Assembly (NCBI GenBank): GCA_964540905.1
Contig: CAZIOS010000004.1
Coordinates: forward strand, 62,001 to 126,000
Direction of reading: 5' to 3'
DNA: 64,000 bases
Source: VAYN01 sp964540905
Lineage (GTDB): Bacteria; Actinomycetota; Thermoleophilia; Solirubrobacterales; 70-9
Position numbers and translations under genes: made by a program. Positions 52,116 through 60,725 of the stretch are shown piece by piece. How positions within the stretch are numbered: position 1 is the stretch's first letter; the number at the start of each line of letters is the position of its first letter. The notes below the pieces were generated by a model. It had not been told where the DNA came from and made no database searches. It worked only from the letters and a program-made list of their open reading frames with translations.

Positions 52116-52177
52116 GCGGCGGCGAGAATACCCGATCGGCGGCAGGAATCGGCGCCCGCGGCGCAAACGTTCAGGGC

Positions 52178-53752
52178 ATGAACGAGACCGGCGGCAGGAA
52201 GAACGGCAAGTTGATCCTGGCGGCGATGATCTTCGCCGTCTCGATGACCTTCATCGACCAGACGATCGTCGCGATCGCGGTCCCCAACCTCCAGCACGAC
52301 CTCTCGCTCTCCGCCACCGGGGTGCAGTGGATCATCAACGGCTACCTGCTCTCGCTCTCGGCCCTGTTCGCCTTCGGCGGCCGCCTCGCCGACATCGCCG
52401 GCCACCGCAAGATGGTGACGATCGGCGTCGTCATCTTCGCCACCGCCTCCGGCCTCTGCGGCGCCACCCCGACCGGCGGCGGCGCCGAGGCCTGGATCAT
52501 CGTCTTCCGGGTGGTTCAGGGGGCCGGCGCGGCGCTGATGTTCCCGGCGGCGCTGGCGATCGTGCTCGAGGCCTTCCCGGTCCAGGAGCGCGGCCGCGCC
52601 CTGGCGCTGTTCTTCGGGATCGCCGGCGGCCTCACCTGCATCGGCCCGCTCGCCGGCGGCTACCTGACCGAGTGGACCTGGCGGGCGATCTTCTGGGTCA
52701 ACATCCCGGTCGCGATCATCGCCCTCGTCCTCACCGCGATCTCCAAGCCCGAGAACGAGAAGCGGCCGGCGCCGCTCGACTACCGCGGCACGGTGCTGAT
52801 CACCGGCGGCATGGGCCTGGCGGTGCTGGGCCTACAGCAAGCGAGCGTCTGGCACTGGAGCAACCCGATCACCTGGATCTGCATCGCCGCCGGCGCCACC
52901 CTGCTGGCCGCCTTCGTCGCCCTCGAGCTGCGGATCGCCAACCCGCTGCTGCGGCTCTCGGTCTTCCGGGACCGCGCCTTCACGGTCGACAACATCGTCC
53001 TCTTCCTGCTGATGATCCCCTTCGTCCCGCTCTTCTTCTTCGCCAGCATGTACGCGCAGATCTCGCTCGGCGAAAGCGCCTCGGAAACCGGTCTCTACCT
53101 GCTGATCTTCTTCGCCGGCTTCGCGATCGCGACCCAGTGGGGCGGCCGCATCCTCGACCGCGTCGGCGCCCGGCCCTCGGTCGTCGTCGGCTGCGCCGTC
53201 GCCGCCGTCGGCTTCTACCTCTGGGGACACAAGCTCCCCGACCTCTCGGTCAGCGCCCAGTGGCCCTACATCGTCCTCGCCGGCGCCGGCGTCGGGCTCG
53301 TCCTCAGCCCCGCCAACACCGACGCGCTGAACCGGGTGCCGAGCAGCCGCTACGGCGAGGCGACCGGGATCACCCAGACCGTCCGCAACTTCGGCTCCAG
53401 CATCGGCCTGGCGATCCTCGGCACGATCCTGGTGCTGGAGAACAAGTCGAACCTGGAGACGACGCTCGGCGCCCACGGGGTGCCGAAGGCGAAAGCCGAC
53501 GAAGTCGCCGCCTCGATCAGCCAGGGCGGCGCCACCTCGGGCTCGGAAGCCTTCCATCAGGCCGGTGCCCACGCCCAGCAGCTCTACGCCGCCGTCCAGC
53601 ACGACTTCGCCCTCGCCTCGCGCACCGTCTTCTACGTGATGGCCGGGGTGATGGCGCTGGCCTTCGTCGTCGCGGCGCTGACGATGCCGCGCGGCAAGGT
53701 CGAGCAGCAGGTCGAGGAGCCGGCGGCCGCACCGCTGGCCGGCGCCGGCTGA
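52178..53752 (+). CDS. MFS efflux transporter, DHA2 type (first of three)
   Basis: The 524-residue protein has about 14 membrane segments. FIDQTIVAIAVPNLQHDL is the first-segment DHA2 motif, GGRLADIAGHRK is motif A, and GPLAGGYLTEWTWRAIFWVNIP is the late-segment signature. It likely exports drugs by proton antiport. The start (ATG 52178) has no clear -10 or SD; the frame is open upstream to 51845 but without coding character. Confidence 0.85.
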   Translation: MNETGGRKNGKLILAAMIFAVSMTFIDQTIVAIAVPNLQHDLSLSATGVQWIINGYLLSLSALFAFGGRLADIAGHRKMVTIGVVIFATASGLCGATPTGGGAEAWIIVFRVVQGAGAALMFPAALAIVLEAFPVQERGRALALFFGIAGGLTCIGPLAGGYLTEWTWRAIFWVNIPVAIIALVLTAISKPENEKRPAPLDYRGTVLITGGMGLAVLGLQQASVWHWSNPITWICIAAGATLLAAFVALELRIANPLLRLSVFRDRAFTVDNIVLFLLMIPFVPLFFFASMYAQISLGESASETGLYLLIFFAGFAIATQWGGRILDRVGARPSVVVGCAVAAVGFYLWGHKLPDLSVSAQWPYIVLAGAGVGLVLSPANTDALNRVPSSRYGEATGITQTVRNFGSSIGLAILGTILVLENKSNLETTLGAHGVPKAKADEVAASISQGGATSGSEAFHQAGAHAQQLYAAVQHDFALASRTVFYVMAGVMALAFVVAALTMPRGKVEQQVEEPAAAPLAGAG

Positions 53753-53779
53753 CGCCACGCCAGCGGGTAGGTTTGGGCG

Positions 53780-54376
53780 GTGAAGCTGCTCGCCTTCAGC
53801 GACCTGCACCGCGACCTCGGGCAGGCGGCGGAGCTGGTCGAGCTGTCGGCCGCGGCCGACGTCGTGATCGGCGCCGGCGACTTCGCCTCGGTCCACGAGG
53901 GGCTGGAGGAGACGATCGCCGCCCTGGCCGCGATCGCGACCCCGACCGTGCTCGTCCCCGGCAACAACGAGACGCTCGACGCCCTGCGCGCGGCCACCGC
54001 CGGCTGGGACGCGGCCACGGTCCTGCACGGCGAGGGGACGACGATCGCCGGCGCCGAGTTCTTCGGCCTCGGCGCCGGGATCCCGGTCACCCCCTGGGAG
54101 TGGAGCTTCGACCTCGACGACGCGGCGGCGACGGCGCTGCTGGACGACTGCCCCGAGGGCGCGGTCCTGGTTCTGCACTCGCCGCCCCAGGGCCACTGCG
54201 ACAGCGCCGGCGGCGACACCCACTTCGGCAGCCCGGCGCTGCTGGCGGCGATCGAGGCGAAGCGGCCGCGGCTGGCGGTCTGCGGTCACATCCACGAGTC
54301 GTGGGGGTGCGAGAGCGAGATCGGCGGCACGCCGCTGCGCAATCTCGGCCCCACCGGCACCTGGATCGAGCTCTAG
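53780..54376 (+). CDS. Metallophosphoesterase (calcineurin-like)
   Basis: The 198-residue enzyme has FSDLHRD, GAGDF, VPGNNET, LVLHSPPQG and CGHIHESWG, the five metal-ligand blocks in order. The product is a phosphodiesterase or monoesterase of unknown substrate. The GTG start has TAGGTT six bases upstream. It lies between two MFS genes. Confidence 0.9.
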   Translation: MKLLAFSDLHRDLGQAAELVELSAAADVVIGAGDFASVHEGLEETIAALAAIATPTVLVPGNNETLDALRAATAGWDAATVLHGEGTTIAGAEFFGLGAGIPVTPWEWSFDLDDAAATALLDDCPEGAVLVLHSPPQGHCDSAGGDTHFGSPALLAAIEAKRPRLAVCGHIHESWGCESEIGGTPLRNLGPTGTWIEL

Positions 54377-54384
54377 CCGCGGCG

Positions 54385-55956
54385 ATGGAAGCCAGCGGCC
54401 CCAAGCGCGGCGGGCTGATCCTGGCGACGCTGATCCTCGTCGCTGGCGTCGCCAACCTCAACCTCGCCGTCGCCAACGTCGCCCTGCCGGACATCGGCAA
54501 GGCCTTCGACGCCGGTCAGACCACGGTCGACCTGATCGCCGTCGGCTACTCGCTGGGCCTGGCCGCCTCGGTCCTCTACCTCGGCGCCGTCGGCGACCGC
54601 TACGGGCGCAAGGCGCTGCTGCTGCTCGGGATGGCGCTGACCGTCCCCGCCTCGATCCTCGCCGCCTTCGCCCCCTCGGCGATCGTCCTCTTCGGCGCCC
54701 GGGTCTTCGGCGGCGTCGCCGCCGGGATGGCCTACCCGACGACGCTGGCGCTGATCACGGCGCTGTGGTCGGGGGCCGAACGGACCAGGGCGATCGCGCT
54801 CTGGTCGGCGCTCGGCGGCGGCGCCTCGGCGCTGGGGCCGCTGATCGCCGGGGCGCTGCTGGAAGGGTTCCCCTGGGGCTCGGTCTTCATCATCAGCGCC
54901 CCGCTGGCGATGATCGCCCTCTTCCTCGCCTGGAAGCTGGTCCCCGCCCACGTCAACGAGACCACCGGCCGGGTCGACCACCTCGGCGGCATCCTCTCGA
55001 TCGCCCTGGTGGCGACGCTGGTGCTGGCGATCAACCTGGCGCCGGAACCGGGCAAGGGCACGACCGCGATCATCCTCGGCATCGTCGCCCTGGCCGCGAC
55101 CGGGGCCTTCCTGCTGCGCCAGCGCCGCGTCTCCTTCCCACTCTACGACCTCGGGATCGCGGCGCGCCGGACCTTCTGGGTCGCGGCGCTGGCCGGGATC
55201 ATCGTCTTCGGCTCGCTGATGGGGGCGATGTTCATCGGCCAGCAGTTCGTCCAGAACGTGCTCGGCTACTCGACCCTCGAAGCCGGCGTCGCGATCCTGC
55301 CCGGGGCGGTGGGGATGATCCTGGTGGCGCCGCGCTCGGCCCGCCTGGTCGAGTCGCACGGCTCCCGCTTCACCCTGCTGGTCGGCTTCGTCTTCTGCCT
55401 GCTCGCCTTCGCGGTGATGCTGGTGCTCTGGGACGAGAACGCCACCTACTGGGTTGTCGGCCTCGGCTACCTGCTGGTCGGCGTCGGCGTCGGCTTCGCC
55501 GGCACCCCCGCCTCGCGCTCGCTGACCGGCTCGGTGCCGGTGAGGAAGGCCGGCATGGCCTCCGGCACCGCCGACCTCCAGCGCGACCTCGGCGGCGCGA
55601 TCATGCAGTCGATCCTCGGCGCCCTGCTGACCGCCGGCTACGCCGCCAGCTTCGCCGCCCAGATCGCCGCCTCGCCGCAGGCCAGCAGCGTCAGCGAGAA
55701 GGTCCAGAACGAACTGACCAAGTCCTTCTCCAGCGCCGCCAATACCGCCCAGCAGTACCCCCAGTACGCGCCCCAGATCGTCGCCGCCGCGCGCAAGTCC
55801 TTCCTCGACGGCGGCGACTGGACCTACGCCGCCGGGATGATCGCGATCGCCCTCGGCATCGCCGTCGTCTTCTTCCTCTTCCCCAAGCACGAGGACGAGC
55901 GACGCCTGCTCGAGCGCTTCCACGCCGAAGACGCCGCGGCATCGAGCGCCCCCTGA
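54385..55956 (+). CDS. MFS efflux transporter, DHA2 type (second of three)
   Basis: The 523-residue protein has about 14 segments. The first-segment motif is VAGVANLNLAVANVALPDIGKAF, the loop motif is GDRYGRKALLL, and GGGASALGPLIAGALLEGFPWGSVFII follows. It starts at ATG 54385, nine bases after the phosphoesterase stop, and is probably co-transcribed with it. The stop lies inside palindrome C. Confidence 0.88.
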   Translation: MEASGPKRGGLILATLILVAGVANLNLAVANVALPDIGKAFDAGQTTVDLIAVGYSLGLAASVLYLGAVGDRYGRKALLLLGMALTVPASILAAFAPSAIVLFGARVFGGVAAGMAYPTTLALITALWSGAERTRAIALWSALGGGASALGPLIAGALLEGFPWGSVFIISAPLAMIALFLAWKLVPAHVNETTGRVDHLGGILSIALVATLVLAINLAPEPGKGTTAIILGIVALAATGAFLLRQRRVSFPLYDLGIAARRTFWVAALAGIIVFGSLMGAMFIGQQFVQNVLGYSTLEAGVAILPGAVGMILVAPRSARLVESHGSRFTLLVGFVFCLLAFAVMLVLWDENATYWVVGLGYLLVGVGVGFAGTPASRSLTGSVPVRKAGMASGTADLQRDLGGAIMQSILGALLTAGYAASFAAQIAASPQASSVSEKVQNELTKSFSSAANTAQQYPQYAPQIVAAARKSFLDGGDWTYAAGMIAIALGIAVVFFLFPKHEDERRLLERFHAEDAAASSAP

Positions 55957-55995
55957 ACACTTACTGTTCCCATAGGCACAGTAAGTGTTCAGGGG
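55950..55995. repeat. Palindrome C: 18-base perfect arms
   Basis: CCCCTGAACACTTACTGT and its exact reverse complement flank TCCCATAGGC. The left arm includes the MFS stop codon and the right arm abuts GATAAT, the -10 box of the cupin gene. It is the longest perfect dyad seen in the window and AT-richer than its flanks. It may terminate the MFS mRNA or bind a regulator of the cupin gene. Confidence 0.7.
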
Positions 55996-56006
55996 ATAAT
56001 CCGGCG

Positions 56007-56438
56007 ATGGCCCACCGCCTGCTCCGCGCCGCCGATGCCTTCTGGCGCCCCTCGAACCAGATGTCGGTGCTGAACACCGACCTCGGCAAGCAGCTCGAGG
56101 CCGGGGCGCTGGGGGCGCGGCTGTGGCGGCTGGCGCCGGGACAGGCGTCGACCAGGCACCGCCACCGCGACCAGGAGGAGCTCTACGTCCTGCTCGAGGG
56201 CAGCGGCCGGGCGCGGATCGACGCCGAGCCGCCACTGACCCTGGCCCCGCTCGACACGCTCCTGGTCGAGCCTGGCTCGGTCCGCCAGCTCTTCAACGAC
56301 ACCGAGGCCGACCAGCTCTGGCTCGTCGTCGGCGCCCCGCCCGAGGGCGGCAACACGCTGGAGATGAGCGCGGAGCTGCTGCGCGAGCTGTATCCGGACG
56401 GGCCAAAGGCGCTGCCGCCCGAGCTGGAAGAAGGCTGA
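56007..56438 (+). CDS. Cupin-domain protein
   Basis: The 143-residue protein has TRHRHRDQEELYVLLEGSGRARID (cupin motif 1 with His/Glu metal ligands) and a second, less typical PGSVRQLFNDTEADQLWLVVG. It is a small single-domain cupin, perhaps a sensor or isomerase. GATAAT ends six bases before the ATG. It is tail-to-tail with TetR. Confidence 0.82.
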   Translation: MAHRLLRAADAFWRPSNQMSVLNTDLGKQLEAGALGARLWRLAPGQASTRHRHRDQEELYVLLEGSGRARIDAEPPLTLAPLDTLLVEPGSVRQLFNDTEADQLWLVVGAPPEGGNTLEMSAELLRELYPDGPKALPPELEEG

Positions 56439-56442
56439 GCTC

Positions 56443-57024
56443 CTAGGCGCGCCCGGTGGCGCCCTCGACGAAGACCGCGGCGAGCGTCTCGCCGAGCTGC
56501 TCCGGCGACAGCTCGTCGTCGGGGTCGAACCAGAAGATCGTCCAGTTGAGCAGGTTCAGCAGCGACAGTGTCAGCAGCTTCGAGTCGATGTCGCCGCGCA
56601 GCCGCCCGGCCTGCTGGTCGGCTGCGATCAGCCGCCGCACCAGCGCCTGGTAGCGGTCGCGCTCGGCGATGACTTCGCGGCGGCGCTCGGGCGAGAGCGC
56701 CCGCAGCTCGATCGCCGTCACCATCTGCATGTCGCGTTCGCCCAGCGCCGAGACGACGTGGGCCCGGATCACCGCCCGCAGCCGCTCCTCGGCGGGCGCC
56801 TGCGCGGCGGCGGCCTCGGCGGCCTCGGCGATCCGGGCCAGGCTGTGCATCGAGATCGCGTAGAGCAGGTCCTCCTTGGTGGAGATGTGGTGGTAGAGCG
56901 AGGCCTTGCGGATGCCGAGCGCGTCGGAGAGCTCGCGTGTGGTCGCCTGCGCGTAGCCCTTGCGGCGGAAGAGATCCGCCGCCGTCGTCAGCAGCCGCTC
57001 GGAAGTGGACGGCTCAACTGCCAT
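56443..57024 (-). CDS. TetR-family transcriptional regulator (AcrR-like)
   Basis: The 193-residue protein has ERLLTTAADLFRRKGYAQATTRELSDALGIRKASLYHHISTKEDLLY, a canonical TetR domain (about 9-55). Its C-terminal half is of the TetR_C33 or similar type. It is divergent from the third MFS pump and probably represses it through ACCGG/CCGGT at 57070. GGGAG lies nine bases before the ATG. Confidence 0.9.
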   Translation of the reverse strand: MAVEPSTSERLLTTAADLFRRKGYAQATTRELSDALGIRKASLYHHISTKEDLLYAISMHSLARIAEAAEAAAAQAPAEERLRAVIRAHVVSALGERDMQMVTAIELRALSPERRREVIAERDRYQALVRRLIAADQQAGRLRGDIDSKLLTLSLLNLLNWTIFWFDPDDELSPEQLGETLAAVFVEGATGRA

Positions 57025-57069
57025 CTCCTCGCGCTCCCGCCTGTATGTGCCGAGACCCCCGCCTCAAGA

Positions 57070-57093
57070 ACCGGAACGTATCATTTGACCGGT
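57070..57093. promoter_or_regulatory. Candidate TetR operator upstream of the MFS gene
   Basis: ACCGG and CCGGT are perfect inverted arms spaced 14 bases apart, in the 97-base gap between tetR and the pump gene. The layout is typical of local TetR control. Confidence 0.4.
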
Positions 57094-57098
57094 CGCCA

Positions 57099-57121
57099 GG
57101 AGGCACGGATACGCTGCCTCC
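57099..57121 (+). promoter_or_regulatory. Dyad-centred -10 box of the MFS gene
   Basis: GGAGGCA and TGCCTCC flank CGGATACGC; TACGCT is the presumed -10 box, six bases before GTG 57122. The dyad ends at the start codon. Confidence 0.55.
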
Positions 57122-58678
57122 GTGGCCTCGCCGTCCCCGGCACCCGAACTCGCCTTCGAGAGCGCCGCCGGGCGCTGGCTGCTCGGGGTCGCGGTCGCCG
57201 GCTCCGGGCTGACCTTCCTCGACGGCACCGTCGTCAACGTCGCCCTGCCGGACATCGGCCGCGACCTCGGCGCCAGCACCAGCGCCCTGCAGTGGATCCT
57301 CAACGGCTACCTGCTGACCCTGGCCTCGCTGATCCTGCTCGGCGGCTCGCTCGGCGACCGCTACGGCCGCCGCCGCGTCTTCGTCCTCGGCGTCGGCCTC
57401 TTCACCGCCGCCTCGCTGCTCTGCGCGGTCGCCCCCACCACCAGCCTGTTGGTCGGCGCCCGCCTGATCCAGGGCGTCGGCGGCGCCCTGCTGACGCCGG
57501 GCAGCCTGGCGCTGCTGGAGGCCAGCTTCCGCCGCGGCGACCGCGCCCGGGCGATCGGCGCCTGGTCGGGCCTGGGTGGGGTCGCGACCGCGTTCGGGCC
57601 GCTGCTCGGCGGCTACCTCGTCGGCGCCGTCTCCTGGCGGGCGATCTTCGTGATCAACCTGCCAATCGGCATCTTCGTCGCCTGGGCGGCGAGCCGCCAC
57701 GTGCCGGAGAGCCGCGATCCCCGTTCCAGCGGTCGGCTCGACCTGCGCGGCGCGGCGCTGGCGGCGCTCGGCCTCGCCGGCACCACCTACGCGCTGATCG
57801 AGGCGCCGGGCGGGGAAGCCTCGCCGGCGGTCCTCCTCGCCGGCGTCGGCGGCGTGCTGGCGCTGGTCGCCTTCTTCGCCGGCGAGCGCTCCAGCGCCAA
57901 CCCGATGCTGCCGCTGGAGATCTTCCGCTCGCGCCAGTTCAGCGCCGCCAACGGCGTCACCTTCGTCGTCTACGCCGCCCTTGGCGGCTTCTTCTTCCTG
58001 CTCGTCTCCTTCCTGCAGATCTCGATGGGCTACACGCCGGTCGAGGCCGGCGCCGCCTCGCTGCCGGTGACGGCGCTGATGCTGGCCTTCTCCGCCCGCG
58101 CGGGGGCGCTGGCGGAGCGAATCGGGCCGCGGATCCCGCTCACCGTCGGGCCGCTGGTGATCGCCCTCGGGTTGCTGGCGATGCTGCGGATCGAACCCGG
58201 CGACAGCTACCTGACCGCGGTGCTGCCGGCGGTGGTCGTCTTCGGCCTCGGCCTGACCCTGGTCGTGGCGCCGGTCACCGCGACCGTGCTCGCCGCCGCC
58301 GACGAGCGCCACGCCGGCATCGCCTCCGGCGTCAACAACGCCGTCGCCCGCGTCGCCGGCCTGCTCGCCGTCGCCGTCCTGCCGGCGGTCGCGGGACTGA
58401 CCGGCGAGAGCTTCTACGACCCGGCGAAGATGACGGCCGGCTTCCACACGGCGATGCTGGTCTGCGCCGCCCTCGCCGCCGCTGGCGGCGTCCTCGCCTG
58501 GCTGACGATCGACACCGGCGTCCTCCACACCGAGGCCGGGCCCGGCAGCGACACCCCCGAGCGCCTGGCCGAGGACTTCACCTGTGGCGTCGGCGCGCCG
58601 CCGCTGCGACCGGGGCGCGAGGCGGAGTGCGCTATCCCAGCAGAGCCATCGCCGCCGCGCCCGGCAGCACCCGCGTGA
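57122..58678 (+). CDS. MFS efflux transporter, DHA2 (EmrB/QacA) type (third of three)
   Basis: The 518-residue protein has the full DHA2 set: FLDGTVVNVALPDIGRDL, NGYLLTLASLILLGGSLGDRYGRRR (motif A), RLIQGVGGALLTPGSLALLEASF and GPLLGGYLVGAVSWRAIFVINLPIG. It is likely a drug or metabolite exporter controlled by the divergent TetR. Its last 47 bases overlap the convergent SGNH hydrolase gene. Confidence 0.93.
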   Translation: MASPSPAPELAFESAAGRWLLGVAVAGSGLTFLDGTVVNVALPDIGRDLGASTSALQWILNGYLLTLASLILLGGSLGDRYGRRRVFVLGVGLFTAASLLCAVAPTTSLLVGARLIQGVGGALLTPGSLALLEASFRRGDRARAIGAWSGLGGVATAFGPLLGGYLVGAVSWRAIFVINLPIGIFVAWAASRHVPESRDPRSSGRLDLRGAALAALGLAGTTYALIEAPGGEASPAVLLAGVGGVLALVAFFAGERSSANPMLPLEIFRSRQFSAANGVTFVVYAALGGFFFLLVSFLQISMGYTPVEAGAASLPVTALMLAFSARAGALAERIGPRIPLTVGPLVIALGLLAMLRIEPGDSYLTAVLPAVVVFGLGLTLVVAPVTATVLAAADERHAGIASGVNNAVARVAGLLAVAVLPAVAGLTGESFYDPAKMTAGFHTAMLVCAALAAAGGVLAWLTIDTGVLHTEAGPGSDTPERLAEDFTCGVGAPPLRPGREAECAIPAEPSPPRPAAPA

Positions 58679-59390
58679 ACACGATCCGCAGGATCGCTTC
58701 CTGGCGGCGCTGGAGGGCGTCGACCTGGGGAATCTGCGCGGGCGCGGACTTCAGCACCGGCGTCCGCGATTCGGGCGGGGTCTGGCTGACGTCGGCGCCG
58801 GCGGCGCCGGCGAGGCAGCCGAGGACGCCTTCGGCGATCAGCCGCGCCCGCGCTTCGGCGCCGGCTTCGATCGGGTGCAGGTTGTCGGCCTGCATCAACT
58901 CCGGGTGGGAGGCGACGAAGCCGGCCCATTCGGGCACCTGCGTGCCGGGCCGCGAGGCGGCGAATTCGCGCACCACCCGGTTCTTGCCGGCGCTGTCGAC
59001 GCCTTCGACGCTGAGACCGTGGATGGTCGGCACGACCATGCAGCGGTTGCCGACCGTCGCCGCCACCCGGCTCAGGTTTCCGGCCAGGATCTGGGGATAG
59101 TTGGGGTTGTCGTTGGTGCCGGCGTCGAAGACGATCACCGACTGGCCGGGCTCGTAGCTTTCTTCGAACAGTTCGCGGATCTCGTAGCTGTTGGAGCCGC
59201 CGACCGCGTTGACGGTCAGCTTCACCCCGGGCAGGTATTTGGGCAGGAAGGGCGAGGTCAGTTCCTCGAGGCTGTCCCCGACGACCAGCACCCAGGGGCG
59301 TTCGGCGGCCCGGGCCAGCGGCGCCGTCGCGGCCAGCGCCAGCGCCACCACCGCGATCGCGACCCCCGTCAACCTCCTCGCCGTCGCCAT
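58632..59390 (-). CDS. Secreted SGNH/GDSL-type hydrolase
   Basis: The 252-residue protein has a signal peptide (1 to about 26) and VLVVGDSLEEL (block I Ser), VNAVGGSNSYEI, VIVFDAGTNDNPN (block III G-x-N-D) and DNLHPIEAGAEARARLIAEG (block V D-x-x-H). It should be an extracytoplasmic esterase or acetyl-hydrolase. ATG 59390 faces the lipoprotein ATG only 25 bases away. Confidence 0.85.
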   Translation of the reverse strand: MATARRLTGVAIAVVALALAATAPLARAAERPWVLVVGDSLEELTSPFLPKYLPGVKLTVNAVGGSNSYEIRELFEESYEPGQSVIVFDAGTNDNPNYPQILAGNLSRVAATVGNRCMVVPTIHGLSVEGVDSAGKNRVVREFAASRPGTQVPEWAGFVASHPELMQADNLHPIEAGAEARARLIAEGVLGCLAGAAGADVSQTPPESRTPVLKSAPAQIPQVDALQRRQEAILRIVFTRVLPGAAAMALLG

Positions 59391-59418
59391 CGGCCAAATT
59401 TCTACACTACGGCCGATG
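59388..59418. promoter_or_regulatory. Start-to-start dyad and 25-base bidirectional promoter
   Basis: CATCGGCC and GGCCGATG are perfect eight-base arms, each including one gene's ATG. The 15-base centre holds TACACT (rightward, seven bases from ATG) and a leftward TAGAAA-type -10. The two genes must compete for one promoter region. Confidence 0.6.
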
Positions 59419-59925
59419 AAGCCGACCGCGCCCGCGCCCGCTCGGCTCCTCGCGATCTTCTGCTTGTCGATCGCGCTTGCGGCCTTGGCCCTGGCGGGAT
59501 GCGGTGGCGGCTCCGCGGCTCCCGGCAAGGGCGCGACGACGGCCGCGAGCACGCCAACCGCGGGCGCCAAGCCACAGGCCCATGCTTCCCCCGGCTCCTG
59601 CGCGAGCCAGCTCGGGCCCTTCCTCGCCTCCCTCGACACCCTGCGCCGCAAGCTCGAGGTCGGTCTCAGCTACGAACAGTACGTCGCCGAGGTCGGCGCG
59701 GTGAAAGCCGCCTACGCCCAGCTCCCGGTCGACCGCCTCCCCCTCGACTGCCTGCTGAAGTCGGGCACCCCCGCCGAGCGGGCCTTCGACAAGTACATCG
59801 CCGCCGCCAACACCTGGGGCGAATGCCTGGCCGAAACCGGCTGCACCGCCGGCACGATCGAATCCACGCTGCAGGACGAATGGCACCTCGCCTCCCACTT
59901 CCTCGGCGCCGCCGCCAGCGGCTAA
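59416..59925 (+). CDS. Lipoprotein of unknown function
   Basis: The 169-residue protein has a lipobox-type signal (ALALAGC, Cys at about 29) followed by a Gly/Ala/Thr linker. The C-terminal domain has four cysteines that could form disulfides (SCASQLGPFL, DCLLKSG, ECLAETGC). It is probably anchored outside the membrane. I do not recognise a family. TACACT precedes the ATG by seven bases. Confidence 0.75.
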   Translation: MKPTAPAPARLLAIFCLSIALAALALAGCGGGSAAPGKGATTAASTPTAGAKPQAHASPGSCASQLGPFLASLDTLRRKLEVGLSYEQYVAEVGAVKAAYAQLPVDRLPLDCLLKSGTPAERAFDKYIAAANTWGECLAETGCTAGTIESTLQDEWHLASHFLGAAASG

Positions 59926-60212
59926 CCGAGGCCCATATCCAGCTCGGCGACTCGGAGCGCCGCCGCTGTCGGCACCATCCTGGCGCCCTGCTGGTGCAGC
60001 AGGCCAACCCCGACCAGCTCGGCGACGGCGCGCTCGATCGCTTTCACTTCGCTGCGCCGTCGCTTCGTGTGCACCGTCATCGCGTCGACCAGCCGCAGCA
60101 AGGTGAGCTCTTCCGGGTGGCGTTCGATCAGGATCGCGAGAGCCGCTGCTTCGACGACCCTGTCGGCACGGGCGGCCGGTCTCACCGGGGGCTGGTCATC
60201 TGCGTCATGCAT
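59922..60212 (-). CDS. Small helical protein, possibly winged-helix regulator
   Basis: The 96-residue protein (ATG 60212) has ALAILIERHPEELTLLRLVDAMTVHTKRRRSEVKAIERAVAELVGVGLLHQQGARMVPT. That stretch looks like a helix-turn-wing DNA-binding domain. A TTG start at 60224 is possible. It is divergent from the tandem XRE genes and tail-overlaps the lipoprotein gene by CTAA. Confidence 0.6.
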   Translation of the reverse strand: MHDADDQPPVRPAARADRVVEAAALAILIERHPEELTLLRLVDAMTVHTKRRRSEVKAIERAVAELVGVGLLHQQGARMVPTAAALRVAELDMGLG

Positions 60213-60348
60213 GGGGCCTGTCAAGTCGGGGGCGGCGCAAAGTCACCCCCAGCGGCGCACCCGCCCAGCGCCACGAACAGGGAAAGGCCGCAAAGCGGGC
60301 CGGGAATCCGCGGTGCGAAGAGATTCAGGCGACCCTTCCACGAACATA

Positions 60349-60365
60349 GACTATTGGCTATGGTC
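60349..60365. promoter_or_regulatory. Operator-like dyad 1 upstream of the first tandem XRE gene
   Basis: GACTAT-TGGCT-ATGGTC (one arm mismatch) lies 31 bases before GTG 60397. It matches the dyad at 60678 in both sequence and spacing to the gene. Confidence 0.5.
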
Positions 60366-60396
60366 ATTGGGCCACGAGCCTACAAGGCTCTTGGCC

Positions 60397-60678
60397 GTGC
60401 CAGAACGATCCCCGATTCCCACCTCGGCCCAACTGGGCACGGCATTCCGCCAACTGCGGGAAGAGCGCGGCCTGACGATCGAAGACCTGGCGGGGATGGC
60501 GGGTATCCACACGACCTACCTCTCGGAAGTCGAACGCAAATTGCGCAACCCGAGCTGGGAAGTGGTCCGGGCCGTGACCAGCGCGTTCGAGATCGACTTC
60601 CCGGAACTCCTCAGCCTGGCCGAGACGGTCGCGGCGGCGGAGCCTCCCGGGGACCAGCCGGCCTCCTCACCGACCTAG
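60397..60678 (+). CDS. XRE-family HTH regulator (tandem copy 1)
   Basis: The 93-residue protein has SAQLGTAFRQLREERGLTIEDLAGMAGIHTTYLSEVERKLRNPSWEVVRAVTSAF, a complete Cro/C1 HTH domain, and a short acidic tail. The GTG start is chosen for its similarity to copy 2 (both VP then SAQLG). An upstream in-frame stretch (LWS) is also alike in both. It lacks a partner enzyme, so it is a stand-alone regulator. Confidence 0.8.
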   Translation: MPERSPIPTSAQLGTAFRQLREERGLTIEDLAGMAGIHTTYLSEVERKLRNPSWEVVRAVTSAFEIDFPELLSLAETVAAAEPPGDQPASSPT

Positions 60679-60694
60679 ACCATGGACTATGGTC
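60678..60694. promoter_or_regulatory. Operator-like dyad 2 upstream of the second tandem XRE gene
   Basis: GACCAT-GGACT-ATGGTC is perfectly symmetric and lies 31 bases before GTG 60726, overlapping the stop codon of copy 1. Confidence 0.55.
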
Positions 60695-60725
60695 AGAGGC
60701 GGTCCGCGCCGCAAATCTCCGCTTC

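Noticed and set aside
52018..54384. Long rightward extension of the second MFS gene frame
   Set aside because: The upstream part is out of frame with the first MFS gene and phosphoesterase and reads as Arg/Pro-rich text; family similarity begins only at ATG 54385.
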